From Trebouxia sp. TZW2008 (taxonomy: Eukaryota; Chlorophyta; Trebouxiophyceae; Trebouxiales; Trebouxiaceae), in NCBI GenBank assembly GCA_002118135.1, contig BDIU01000123.1:330068-394067 (forward strand): 64,000 nucleotides of DNA. The letters run 5' to 3'. Below, one piece after another: positions 48,601-58,892 of this stretch. Position 1 is the stretch's first letter. The number at the start of each line of letters is the position of its first letter. The notes beneath the pieces were generated by a model, which did no database searches, was not told the DNA's origin, and saw only the letters and a list, made by a program, of their open reading frames with translations. A program made the position numbers and the translations under genes.

Positions 48601-51600
48601 ACAATGAGTGACAATCATACTTCTTGTTGATGGCTTCTCCTGAGGGGATGTCTAGAGCTATGCATGGCTGGCTAAGCTGTGTGACAATGTGATGCTAGCA
48701 TGCTGGAATGTAATTTGCGCAGACAACTGTTCCCTGCCAGCGACTCTGAAAACTTGCGAGATATGCATGTTGCTGATGCTCTTGATTCAGTGATTAGGCC
48801 AGTCATGCTGATCTTCTCAAAGACAAGTTGGATATGGCTTGCTGGATGCAAAATTGATGCCAGCTTTACCTGCTGCACAACAACAAAGAACACCTTGCCT
48901 CCCTTGTTCTGTTGAACAACCAGGTCAAAAGCTGTGGCCCTTATATTCTGCACATAAGGGGTTCCTCCAGTGAACACTGGTGGAGTCAGGTCTATGGTCT
49001 TCACCAAAAACCTGTCAGCCTGTGGTGACCTGCAAGACAATGCGTCAGTTGACTACAATGCTTGTGCTCCATGCACACAGCTTTGCAGGCTTTGCACATG
49101 GATGTGTATGAATGCTGCAGCTACAGTTGGGAAGTGCTTGAGAAAGCAGAGTCCTCTAACGGCAGCTGCGGAGCATAAGCTCCAAACAGCCACTAACAGG
49201 GTACAGGTTGTGAGCCTCAAGGCAGCCCTTGCTCACTTTATGAACTTGAGCAAATGCCTTTCAGCTAACCTTCACATCACTACTGCAAGAAGCCGTAGAG
49301 GGCTCAGGACTCTCACAAGCAGCACATCTGCTGCAGAGCTTGATGAGCCTTTTGATTGCAGCAATGATGTGCCTTGCAGCAAGCAATCATGTGCCTTGCA
49401 GCAACCAATAGTATGATGACACATTCACAGGATGTAGCACGAGTCTCGAGTCATCACTGAAACAAGAAAACCTTGCCTGTTGGGCGATGGGTAAAGGGTG
49501 TCCTCAGTCACAACAAACATCTGGAACAGGGCATTCATGTTGAGGCTGGTAAGAGGGCTGGAGGAGACGTTGGCGCCAGCATGGGGTGCAAGCAGGCAGC
49601 CAGAAGCCAGTATCTGAAGACCAGTCAGCGAAGTGCCAGCACTGGTGATGGCTGCAATGGGGGTGGTCTTGCAGGACACATTCAGGCTGTTGCAAGTGGG
49701 ACCGACAGTGCAGGCTGTACCCACTGTGCCAATTGTGGCGTTTGCCTGGTGCAGCCGCCTGCATCCACAGCATATCTTGCTTATGCACAGCTTGTTGCTT
49801 CATGCAGCGCTGCCAGTTCTTGCACATAGCTTGCATGCGGCTCTGCTTGTGGATCCGAACGACTGTGTCCACACATCATGAATTTGCATGGAGAATTTCA
49901 TGTTCTGCGTATGCCCATGGCAAAGCCTGGAGCTATGCACAGATGGCGCAGCGCCAAGAGTGCTTGCAGAAGGGGGCAAACATTGTTCAAGAGCTCCTAT
50001 TGCATCACATGTGCATGGCGTCAGTCCAAGGCGTAGGTCATCAGCATGCAGGCTGACTGAGTGATTTGCTGAGCATCATCTTCAAGCCCAAGCCATAAGC
50101 AAGGTTTGCCTGGATTGCCTGACGCTCACCTGCCATGCTGCCACTCATGTTGCATCCCACCCTCAAACATGTCTGAGCTGCTGGCCAGCTGAACAGCGTC
50201 CTGCCATGGGCTCATGCCAATCGCATCATCCGTTGCATACTGTTCAAGCCCTGCATCCTCTGCATTCCCTGCCAGGCGTCGTTTGGTGGGTATGCTGATT
50301 GAGAAGGTTTCATCCTCACTATGCACAGTGACTGACTCAGTGGTGTAGCCTGTTGCAGGCTCTGGAACTGCTTCTAGGGCACCAAAGCTGCCTGAGGCCA
50401 GGACTGAAGTGCCCGGCACAACAGGAACTGCTGAAGCACTCAGATTTGTGACAATGTAGTACAGCGCTCCTGCTGTGTCCATGCTGAAGCTGGCTGTGAA
50501 GGAGCTTGTTGTGACCTGCAGCCAAAACAGTACAACATCATATCAACAATCATCTGCAACAATGCTGTACAACAGCAGAACCAACACTAGTTGGTCAACG
50601 TTGAACAATGGAACCAACAAACAACAACAGAAGCAAGATCAATACTCTTGACTTCGACAAATCCAAGCTACTGCAAAGCCTTGCTTACAAGCAGCTCAAT
50701 GTGCATGCGTTTGCAATCAACAGGCAGGTGTACATGTTCTGGAGACTTCTACAAGAGCTTGCATGCTGACTTGTCAAGAAGATGTTTACTTGGTCTTTCA
50801 CAATGACGTCAGAGATGTGTGTAATGCTGGGCAGTAACAATATATGTATGTACTTGACACAGGCATGCGAAGAGACTTACAGTGCCTGGGCCTGACCCTG
50901 GCAAGAGGGTAGGTGCAGTGGTGTCTGGAGCTGTCTGCAGAGACACAGAAGTCGGCTTGTCCTGAGCGTTGCCGCTGGTGTCCACAGCCACAAGCCACAT
51001 CTGCACAGCACACATGTATGTCAGCTGGGTCCTGCCATTGCCTGAGACACAACACAGGTAAGTCTGTACATGCTGGAGCTAAAGCTTGTTGCAGCAGCAG
51101 AAACAAAGAGCTCAAATTGTGCACGTTGACCCATGTGGCTAGCGTAGTGACCTCGGTAATAGCTGCTGCAGACAGATGTGAGTTTTGCCTTGTCATTGTT
51201 TGCAGTCTAGATGCAACTCTGACAGAGAGGCATAACGAGTGACTTCACTGGGTGCAGGAAATACTTTGCTATGCTTGCAGCCGCTGCTTGCTGGTAGGGC
51301 TCGTGAGGGCTGCAGCCATGAATGCACATGGCATGCAAGTCCTGACAGAGGCATAACAATTGATTTGACCAATTGTGGGAGAAGCGCTGCTGTGCTTGCA
51401 AGCCTGTCTGACCTAGTGAGGCGTTCTGGGGCGTTGCCTGTGAATGCACTCTGATTGCAGAAGCTGACAGAGGCATAACGCACACTGATTGAAGTCCAAA
51501 AAGCTGATTGCTGTGCTTGCAAAGTGCTGCTGACCTTGTAAGGCGTGTCGGGGGCCAAGGCATAGATGGATTGTGTACAGATAGCTCCTGAGCACAAAGG

Positions 51601-54600
51601 TTCCACCAGGCCTGTTGTGGCAGTGTTCCCTCGTGGCACCTCCAAGCTTCCAGAGCCTGCCAGCGCTCCCTCAAAGCTGGCTGGGCTGGTGGCTAACACT
51701 TCCTCTGAAGAAGGCGCTGCTAGAGCATAGGCTGCCAGCATCTGGGTGAACTGAGCGTAGAACTGGGCATAGTATATGCCATAATAGACAGTGCCTGCAT
51801 ATTGCATCTGCTCAGGCACCACCCATCTTGAGTCAGTACCGAATCCAGGATATTCCCAGGCATGCTGTTGACCTTTCAAGGCCATAGGAAGTGCTTGAAG
51901 TATGCTGACTATGCTGAGTGTGGGTGTGTGGCAGAAGCAGCTCTGCTTAGTTGTACATTGACCTGTTGATCAAAGCAAAGCTACCTGTAGCACCTTCACA
52001 GCACTACCCTGCTGCCTTACAAGTAAGATCAAATCCAGAACCCATGCCAAGATACAGCACTAAGCAGCGCATTACCATATAACGGTCAGAAATGCTTGAA
52101 AACTCATACATGCTTTTTGCTGTATGGTGAGCAACCGTGGAGGGAGTTGGTGAGCGCCTCACCAGCTTCATTGAGCGTCACAGTCAAGCTGAAGTTGCTT
52201 TCGCCTATGTTGCTGACAACAGGGTTGGTCAGGTGGACAGGCGGTGTGACGTCCCTGGTGTTCACTGGCAACAGCTGCAAAGCGCTGCTGCGGTGTCTGC
52301 GGGCATCACTGACAGCCACCAGCAGCAGCGTGTAGTCTGTAGCAGAGTCCAGCATTGGGCAGCGCTGGCAATACAGCTCTGGCGAATCACCTGCACAGCA
52401 ATAAAAGCTGCCTGTGAGTACTGCTCTGGTTGTAATAATTTGACGCATCAAACTGAGCGAGCACTCAGTGCATGCTTGCTGGCAGTTTACAAGTAGACAA
52501 ATCTGTCAGACTGGCAGCGTGATGCTGCAGGCATTTGGGAAGGTGACCATCAAACGACATGATCAAGCCATTGCAAGTCACTGGCAACAATTTCAACTGT
52601 CATGCCCACAGGAACAGTAATGTCACACTACAGGTGTCTATACTAAGGATCAAGCAGGTGCATGAGTCTTGCATCAGCCAGCTGCAGTAGAGCAATAACA
52701 CCAGCTGCAGCTATAGTTGTCTGGCTGTCAAGTCAGCACATTTTACATGCGTTATGGGGGCTTATGCTGTACTGAGCATGCAGCGGAGCGTTACCAGTCT
52801 GGTTCACTTGTTGTGCTGCTTGCTGACACTCGATAGACTGTGTACTGTTGACATCGTACCACGTCGCATACCAGCTTGCAACTGTCAGTGTGACATTTGT
52901 GTATGCCTTTGGGGCGCGTACACGCCCACATGCCACAGACAAGCTTTGCAGCTTTGAGGCTTGCAGAGCATTGGCAGTTGTGAGCACATCAGCAGAGCTG
53001 TAGTCCCTGCAGAAGAAGTCGTGAACCTCAAGTCAGCTGGTTCAAACAGCAAAAACAAGAGAGGATGTGCATGCTGAAGAAGTTGCATCATGGATTCATG
53101 TGTGCCCTGCACTAAGCAACCTCACAAAAGGACACCTTGCCACATGGTGCAGCTTGAAATCGCGCATGGTGTGCAATGATCAGACATAAGCATGTAAATG
53201 CAAGCTGGCAGCAGCATCAGTGGCAGGCAAGATGTGTGGAACACAGGCCTCTCCATGCTGACGGAAAAATGCAAAAGGAAGCCCTGGCAAGTCATGGCAT
53301 GCAGCAAATTCAAGCATGTGTCCATGCATACAGTGAGCGCCTTTGCTTACAGCCAAAATGTGCAAAAGACTGGCAACCCACCCTGGATCCAGGTCATCCA
53401 GGAACTGCTCAGAAGGGATCACAGTGTAGTATATGAAGCCAGAGTGATCTACAGCCATGCTAGTGTCAAAGCTGTAGCCTGCTGTTGCCAATATGGCGGG
53501 ACCTGCCACAAATCTGGGCGGGTGGTTGCCGATGCGCAAAGCGCACACTATGATGACAAGCAGCATGACCAGAGCTGTGATCAAGCCTATCAGCCACAGC
53601 CATGGCTGTCTCCTCCAGCTGCATAGCAAACAATATTTCCTTGCCTGACCCTGATGCAAATAGGTCTTGTGCTGCTGCAGTATAGGTGGCATGGCATGAA
53701 ACGTGTACGACATGGTGACAGCAAGAGACGGCAATGATGAGGGGATTGATTGAGCTCAACCTGCTGGTCTGATGCATGCTGAGTGTGACACGGTACAACA
53801 GATGGGAATGGTGCAGTCACATGCTGTGTTGAAAGCAAAACCCAGTATCATGCAAGCGCAGCTGTGTCATGCATCTGCATCATGCGGACAGCTTTTCACC
53901 TGTCCACGATGACAGCCCACCAGCGGTACGATGGGTAGGCAGGAAACAAATGAGATGGCATAAAGACAAAGTGATAGCCACCTTCCTCACCGCCACGCTT
54001 GCCACCAGCATTATTGCCTGCATGAACGCCTCAATGTCAAAAGCTTTGTGATGCAGCTGGCACTGTCAGCAAACGGACAGGAAACACATTGTATAGCCAC
54101 CTGCCTGAAGAGACTTGCACTGCATTGTATTGCAAAAGGTTAAGACGCTGTACCTGATGCTTTCCGCAAGTCCAAAGCTTCTTTCAGCTGCAGAATCTGC
54201 TCCTCCTTGGCTGCCAATTCACCAGACAGCTGATAGTTGGTGCCTTGCTGCTCCTCCAGCATGACTTGATACTTTGAGAGCCGCTCATGCAATGCCTCAC
54301 TGCAGAAGCGATGCACAGTTGGACAGAGGTTGTTGATCTTCAAGCCAGGTGCGCGTCAGCCCCTTGCATGTGGCCACACAACATGAACCTTCTGAACTGG
54401 AGGCATCCCTAAGCCACAGGATGCATTACAGCAAAGAGGAAGCATACAAAACCTTTGTGCAGATGCAACTGATGATGTTGCCCAATTATAGTAATGACGA
54501 TTGAAACCGAATCACAAGAATCTCCAGACACTGTTGTGGAAATCGCTGAGCATGTTCAGTGTGCAACTGTACAGGCGCTTCCTGCTGGCAGGTTAAACCC

Positions 54601-55853
54601 ACGCAACACTCAAAACTAGTGTGCTGGGGCGAGCTGCTCTGTGTTCAGGGATCAAGCGCAGCACCTATCATCCATGAGGTCTTCATGCTTCTGGTCATAT
54701 AGCTCCTTCAGGTACTCATACAAGTTGTTCGTCTCCCAGGTGATCATTTCCTCCAGCTCAGGTCTGCTTAGCAGGCCAGGATCCTGCTTGCCACCTCTTG
54801 TGTCTAGCTGTACAACCTGCATTAGTACGTGCACAAGATACTGTTTCTGGCATCGCCTGTATAGTCCTTTATTGAATTCCTATGACCAGCAATGTGTAAG
54901 CAATGTCCAATGCCATATCCAAGCCATATCCAATGTGTGGATATGGCTATTTCACATCGCTTGTGAAATAGCCATGTCCATGCAAGCAATGGCTTGATGT
55001 GTGAGGTGCTAGGTGCACAGCTGGCTTGTGCTGGTCGTGCTGACCAGTATATGATGAGAGAGGCATGCACTTGCTTCTGCTGTGCAAGCACTTACATCCT
55101 GTTGATTGCTGATCAGTCTGAGAGCAGACTTGCTCTCAGGGGAGCGTTGAGGCGAGTCAGAGATTGGCACCTCTCTCCAAGGAATGCTGGTGTCAGAGTT
55201 GGCGTTTTCATCACCAAAGGTTTTCCAGCGAGTCTTTGATGCTGCACATCATAAGCAATGATGTAACTCCTTGCTTGAACACTGGTTGGCATGCATATAA
55301 GCTGGCAAGCAAGGCTGTGCATTGATGTCTCCACAGTTGCGGTCCAGAGCCATCAGCAAGTTGTGAAAGGGTAATGCAGACGAGATGCTGATGGTACATC
55401 ATCTGACAGGCCATACCTTGATCCTGACCTTGCCAGTGCAGACGCACAGGACTGTCAGCTGGTGCTGGCGATGGCAATCTGCCACTGGTGCTTGCAGTCG
55501 TGCTGTCAAGTCTTCTTTCTGCATCTTGAGCTGACCCATGACGATTTCTGTGATATAGAGACGAAGGCTGCACAGAGAGGAGAAAGAGTCAGTGACACTG
55601 TCAGGATGCAGGAGCTGACTTCCTGCTAGATCTCAGCGCCTTAGAAGGAGCAAACAGCAGTAGCTTTCTGATATTGTGTGACAGGCATTCCGTATCTCAC
55701 CTCGGCTCCAGTTGCGCTTTGTGGCCTGTTCGCTGACAGCATCCAGCTGCCTCTCCCTGTTATGGAGCCTAGTCGTGGTGCTGAAGGACTGTTGTCCTTG
55801 GAAACATCTGGTCCTCCTGGCGACAGCCGCTGTTTTCCCCTGCCCTCGCCCAT
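22803..55853 (-). CDS. Giant type II membrane protein: coiled-coil tail, TM anchor, FN3-like and TMEM132-like ectodomain
   Basis: 53 exons, 10,704 coding bases, 3,567 residues; every junction agrees in phase. ATG at 55853 (MGEGRGKQRLSPGG), TGA at 22803. Residues ~1-290: Ser-rich then coiled coil (EALHERLSKYQVMLEEQQ), then FPAYPSYRWWAVIVD. One membrane helix (~296-317) follows WRRQ, so N-in/C-out by the positive-inside rule. The ectodomain begins and ends with FN3-like modules recognisable by VYYxV strands, 'tPPxFtxGtP' starts and 'YxVyLvaxDxxxNxq' ends. Residues ~1,710-2,290 (exons 27-35) resemble TMEM132: a cohesin-like module, AELFNTAPLT, ILVWYPANL, YSDGYMNDVTD. A second cohesin-like module is in exons 40-41. 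Many N-x-S/T sites. No C-terminal anchor. Intron 13 needs a GC donor. A cell-surface or wall-contact role is inference. Confidence 0.85.
23175..23265 (-). repeat. Conserved-frame segment, copy A (candidate cassette exon)
   Basis: About 90 bp in intron 52, matching 46390-46481 at roughly 75-80%. Minus frame: GPNWLETTDCSSMYLAGPAE, after an acceptor-like TTCAG. Usable as a phase-0 exon between exons 52 and 53. Confidence 0.6.
24189..24353. repeat. Two copies of the exon 51 5' junction
   Basis: The acceptor side of exon 51 (24077-24130, plus core CCATGAACACCTGAAAGCA) recurs at 24189-24239 and 24312-24353. Spacing is about 110-123 bp, inside intron 50. Confidence 0.75.
26607..26830. repeat. Two copies of the exon 46 3' junction
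   Basis: The exon end at 26895-26972 recurs at 26752-26830 and 26607-26690. Shared text: GCTGAGCACCAGCACT and TTTGGCWTAGGAGC. Period about 143 bp, inside intron 46. Confidence 0.8.
27820..27860. repeat. TGATG-type simple repeat
   Basis: Runs of GTGATGTGA/GGTGA units in the intron before exon 45 (plus orientation). Confidence 0.8.
28195..28625. repeat. Four-unit tandem array of the exon 44 5' junction
   Basis: The true junction (28195-28262) is followed by units near 28316, 28436 and 28556, period about 120 bp. Minus peptides: YYSALSSSNQYYL (true), YFSALPSSNRYYL, YYSVLPSSNEYYL, NYSVLPSNNGCYQ. At least the first two copies keep the acceptor CTACAG. Confidence 0.85.
30020..30185 (-). repeat. 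Copy of exon 42 5' half with intact acceptor
   Basis: About 165 bp matching 29826-29991 at 194 bp offset. The acceptor (TTGCAG|GTGACA) and frame (VTVGASTGWRHLL, GMQPVKLIPADQAPVQPAYN) are kept. The 3' half and donor are absent, and the frame reaches a stop. Confidence 0.85.
33455..33540. repeat. Copy of the exon 36 3' junction
   Basis: Resembles 33840-33930 (plus: GTCWGTTGTGYTACASTGAATGG). The two are separated by a GAT-rich simple repeat, both within intron 36. Confidence 0.7.
33595..33755. repeat. (GAT/GGT)n simple repeat
   Basis: About 160 bp of near-pure GAT with GGT and GAC interruptions in intron 36. The long His, Asp or Ile runs it would encode are artefacts. Confidence 0.95.
34385..37255 (-). 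other. Exons 31-35: Ig/BIG-like modules (TMEM132-like)
   Basis: Exon 31 (36989..37255) reads VNILVWYPANLAVNVDDPVL, like the 'VWVPKLPL...SD' strand of TMEM132, followed by CSTALYQRTAVYA. Exon 33 (35608..35760) reads VRAYASYSDGYMNDVTDL and exon 35 (34385..34517) reads MHFSDGTVRDFSTDNRA. Both have the 'FSDGs' turn of BIG-type Ig modules. Confidence 0.55.
36478..36660. repeat. Two-unit repeat in intron 31
   Basis: Segments starting TATAGCACAACAGAGGCTGC (36490 region) and TATAGCACAGCAGCGTCTGC (36607 region), period about 118 bp. I could not link this repeat to an exon edge. Confidence 0.65.
37385..37431. repeat. Perfect 20-bp inverted repeat, 7-nt loop
   Basis: Left arm 37385-37404, right arm 37412-37431, loop GCTGAAT. 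The arms are exact reverse complements (core CAGACTCAGGACACTG). It lies in intron 30 of the giant gene. Confidence 0.95.
38671..40236 (-). other. Exons 27-29: cohesin-like module and NTA motif (TMEM132-like)
   Basis: 40065..40236 and 39311..39551 read ESFTVQVAAYSPNAAVATW, FDYSLITYTGY and WLLNILFTV, a cohesin-type beta pattern. 38671..38825 contains GLWAFANSAELFNTAPLT, which lines up with the 'ELLNTAVLTG' block I recall from animal TMEM132 proteins. Confidence 0.55.
40735..41440 (-). repeat. 70-bp minisatellite built from the exon 26 donor junction, ~11 units
   Basis: Each unit joins ~40 bp of exon end (minus: MLVTMPYRNLHP) to ~30 bp of intron start (minus: GTAACATGTCACC and variants). The unit nearest exon 26 is the real junction (donor GT at 41390-41389). 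Units alternate in two forms, giving 140-bp dimers near 40810-41220. Most units keep GT at the donor position. Confidence 0.92.
42715..42800. repeat. Weak copy of an exon 24 segment
   Basis: The plus text GCGATGGGTGAGTCACCCAG...GAGACCGCAAGC resembles GATGGGAATGGGTGAACCTC...GAGCCCGAGC at 42613-42662. It lies in intron 23. Confidence 0.45.
46390..46481 (-). repeat. Conserved-frame segment, copy B
   Basis: About 90 bp in intron 17, homologous to 23175-23265. Minus frame: GPSWLETVNYSSTYLAGPAE, after TACAG. The flanking exons are phase 2, so direct inclusion would shift frame. Confidence 0.6.
46783..46960. repeat. Copies of the exon 17 3' junction
   Basis: The true exon end (about 46890-46960; minus PYLIPPQMNASIANGSALTG) is preceded by a copy at about 46787-46845 (minus PYLITPQMNASIANGSARKG) and a partial one at 46846-46885. 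All lie in intron 17. Confidence 0.8.
51221..51560. repeat. Three-unit tandem of the exon 10 3' junction and intron
   Basis: Units of about 122 bp at 51221-51320, 51342-51440 and 51465-51560 share CTGACAGAGGCATAAC and TGCTGTGCTTGCAA. The last contains the true donor of exon 10 (51535). Confidence 0.8.
53382..53618 (-). other. Exon 7 of giant gene: signal-anchor helix
   Basis: This exon links the cytoplasmic part to the ectodomain. It reads SWRRQPWLWL, then a ~22-residue hydrophobic run ending IIVCALRIGN, then the first ectodomain strand PPRFVAGPAI and FIYYTVIPS. It joins exon 6 (53900..54017) and exon 8 (52795..53006) in phase. That is the evidence that the coiled-coil exons and the ectodomain belong to one gene. 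Confidence 0.85.
54923..54979. repeat. Nested inverted repeats in intron 3 of the giant gene
   Basis: 54939-54956 pairs with 54962-54979 (18 bp, one mismatch, loop TCGCT). Its left arm can also pair with 54923-54931 (GCCATATCC), giving two competing stems. Confidence 0.85.
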
Positions 55854-56445
55854 CGTCGGGTGTCAAAACGCGTTCGCGATGTTCCCTATCACACCAGGAC
55901 GTCGGCTTGTCAGGCTTGGACGCAAGTGGCGCTTGCGAGGTCTGTGTGATCAGTAACCGAAAGTCACTGATCAGCACGCCGAGTTTGCAAATGCTGCCTC
56001 CACATTCAGGGATATATCAAAGATGCCAGTGAATTGCCTGGCGGAAACGTATGGTCTGGCGCACAGCTTGCGGGGATGTGACAGGTCTTGTGACAGGGCA
56101 TGACAAAACGCTCGTCGTGCTGCCTCAGACGTATGAGACACAATCCCCTTGATGCTTGGTTGCTTTGAATTGTGCACGCTCCGCTTCTGATGCCAGGAGG
56201 TCCGGTCGAGGCTCGGCAACGGAAGCCACAGTTGAAGTGCTGCTGTGCTGGGTGTGCGTTCAACTGAGGCGCAACATGTTTGCAAGGATCACTGTACAGT
56301 CTTGGCCAGCTTGAACGCAGGCTCTGAGCTCGCCGTTGCCGGATGAATCTCTGTTTGTCGTCGTGTCAGTGCCGACAACATTCGCAGACGATTCTGTAGA
56401 CGGTTTTGACGAGTTGCCCGACGTTGCCCCGGTCGTGGGCACAGC
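55854..56445. promoter_or_regulatory. Divergent promoter region (giant gene / DedA-like gene)
   Basis: 592 bp separate the two opposite start codons and must hold both promoters and 5' UTRs. It appears more G+C-rich than the introns around it. No TATA box or defined element could be called. Confidence 0.5.
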
Positions 56446-58239
56446 ATGCAGTGCTGCAATCTGCAGTGCCGATCTTTCAACGTTCGTCCCACCGTCTCAT
56501 CAAGATGTGTATTACTACGACCCAGTCGTACTCAGACTCTTCGACCTAGCCATGCACACGCCCCGGCCAGGCAGCGTGGCACAAGACTCAAAGTGCAAGC
56601 TAGCATCGACCTCTGGCAGACCTTGTCTCAGCTGAAGGTAGATCGCAAGCCCTCAACTTGGGGTTGCTTTACATCCAGCCTCAACACCGCAGTGATGTCT
56701 CAGGGAGGCGCCTCGTCAGTAGCAATGTTCCTGGAAACAGCTCCACCTCCCTTGTACCTGGTGTACATGCTTGCTGCTGGTTTTGGTCTGCCTGTAAGTA
56801 TAGGCTGCCTGCTTGCTGAGCGTCGTCACTGTTTTGTCAGCACATTGAATGCTGTTTTTTTAATTGTTTGAGTCTGAGCTCTTCTACTCTGCAGTGTAGT
56901 GAAGATGCTCTGGTAGTATGGGTAGGCTCCAATATAGTAAAAGGGAAGTATGGAGGCCTTCCTGGCATTGCATATGTACTGGGCATCATCTACTTTGGTG
57001 TGGTTGTGAGCGATCTGGTAAGGCCCAGCAAGCTTTGCCAAAGAAGGCTGTTTTTGATTGAACTCAGCTGCTTGCATGTGTGCTCAGCCCATCACCAACA
57101 AGTGTTTGTCGAAATCCAAAAAGTCAGTTGAAAGCATGGTATCCATTGCCTTGTTATGAACTTGGTCACCTTTCACACATGTCTTTGGCAACTCAATCAT
57201 GTTTTGAAGATGCATGTGCATGCCTCTGTGGCAGACGTTCAATGCATATGCTTGGTCCTAATATTGTGTGAATTGCGCCAGGTCACATTTTACCTCGGGG
57301 TAGCTTTACAGAAAGGCTTCTTCAAGAAAATGAAGGAGTCCTTGTTCAGGTACCTCTATATTTCTACGAGCTTTGATGACTGCTCATTTGTGAAAACAGC
57401 ATCAGACGTGCCTCATCTGAGCATGCTTCTTATCTCTGTGTGCTCTGCAGCAATTCAAAGTCATTTGATAGAGCCGTTCAGACCATCAACAAAAGGAGTA
57501 GAACAATAGGTCAGTCTTGAGTTTCAGCGCATACGCATACCCCAAAAATTCACAGATGTTCACCTCAGCGTTTGAATGTGGATTTGTGCCATTGCAAAGC
57601 TCACGAGACAAAGCATCAAGTGTCGGATCTGCTATGCCTCTCACAATTCCCTCCAGCCAATGATGCCCTGCAGGTGCAATTCAGAGGTTTTCAGTGGGCT
57701 TTAGGGGTCCTTTGTGTCTGGTGTGTGGTTTCACTGGTGTGCCAGCAACTACATTTGCCCTAGGCGCTGCCATTGGCGCTCTAGGGACCATGCCTATTCA
57801 GCTCACTGTGGTGGGTGTCCACTGTGATCATGCAAACAACTGGCTCTGGCAGCCATGCATGTCTTGCTTTTGCTGCATTTATGCATTTGCCAGCATCACG
57901 ACAAATTTTCCTGTGGTTTATGTGTCTGATGAAAGGTTGTGATGCGTTGTTGTGTCATACACTTGCACACGCTGCTTTTCATATTGTTGTTGACATCATT
58001 GCACAAGACACCAGACTGCAGAAGCAATTTACAATTTGTGTCTGCAGGGGTACTTCTTGAGAGACACTCCCAACTTGTATCTGACTGCCTTAGCCATCAT
58101 GTCTGGCCCAAATCTTTGTGGGCAACTCCTGGGCCCAATCCTGTCTGCCACAGGTCTGTACTTTGCTGGCAAGAACGACTCAGCAAATTCAGGCCAAACA
58201 AATCCTGTGAGTCAACCAGACAACAGCACAAGCACGTGA
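56446..58239 (+). CDS. DedA/VTT-domain (SNARE-associated Golgi-like) membrane protein, probably plastid
   Basis: Exons: 56446..56793, 56895..57017, 57282..57349, 57451..57509, 57674..57810, 58048..58239 (TGA), 308 residues, phases consistent. The first ~50 residues are Arg/Ser-rich and lack acids (MQCCNLQCRSFNVRP ... RLKVQA), like a chloroplast transit peptide. DedA/VTT-like features: GFGLPCSEDALVVWVGS, a conserved Asp before an aromatic helix (SDLVTFYLGVALQ), and RFSVGFRGP followed by GFTGVPATTFALGAAIGALG. This is the RxxxGxR then small-residue-rich helix pattern of that family. Members are transporters or lipid scramblases; the substrate here is unknown. The family call rests on motif spacing, not a search. 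Confidence 0.7.
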
Positions 58240-58892
58240 GCTGGCTCTGCTACCAACTCATGTATGATACAGTGACAACGTATTTAACGCTTGATTTGTG
58301 GTCGACAGTGCTGCTTGTGGCTTGTTGGCAAGGCTTCATAGCTGGCCTTGATGGCTGATTTTGATGCCGACCCACAAAGGCTGTGCATGCACTTGTCAAC
58401 ACAGCACAAGGTCCAGTTACAAGGGCAAGACAAAACAAAAAGCACACCAGACCAGAGTGAAGGACCACATCAACGCATTGTGAGCACAAAATTTTTCTGC
58501 ATATGGCTGCATCCTGTTCACATAATGTTATGCACTGCGAGCATGATGTCAGCGAAATGGACTGCACATCACATATATAGCAAACAGCTGATTTTGACTC
58601 GATCATGTGGAAATGAACCATCAACACAAGCAAGTTCAGAGTGTTAATACTCACGAAGAGGCAGCAGCATTACCCCACAAAAAATCTGTCATTTAAGCGC
58701 ATAATGAAGAACACTTGTGTCCGAGACCTGCAATTGCTGGCTATTGTACACTGCTGATGGCAATGCCTTTATTGTCTTGTGAATGTTTGGATTGCAACCT
58801 TACAATGGTACATATGATTCAAGCAGAAGCGCTCACTTCACTTGGGCACTCTGATCTCCACTTGAATCCACACATCATAAGGCTTTCTACTC
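58240..58892. other. Convergent 3' spacer
   Basis: Lies between the DedA-like stop and the MAPEG stop on the opposite strand. TTACA at about 58799 (TGTAA on minus) is a candidate MAPEG poly(A) signal. No gene seen. Confidence 0.5.

Noticed and set aside
53180..55853. The coiled-coil exons as a gene separate from the giant ectodomain gene
   Set aside because: Exons 5, 6 and 7 join in phase (1, then 2) through the FPAYPSYRWW exon to the membrane helix, and no stop or promoter break is evident. Transcripts could still overturn this.
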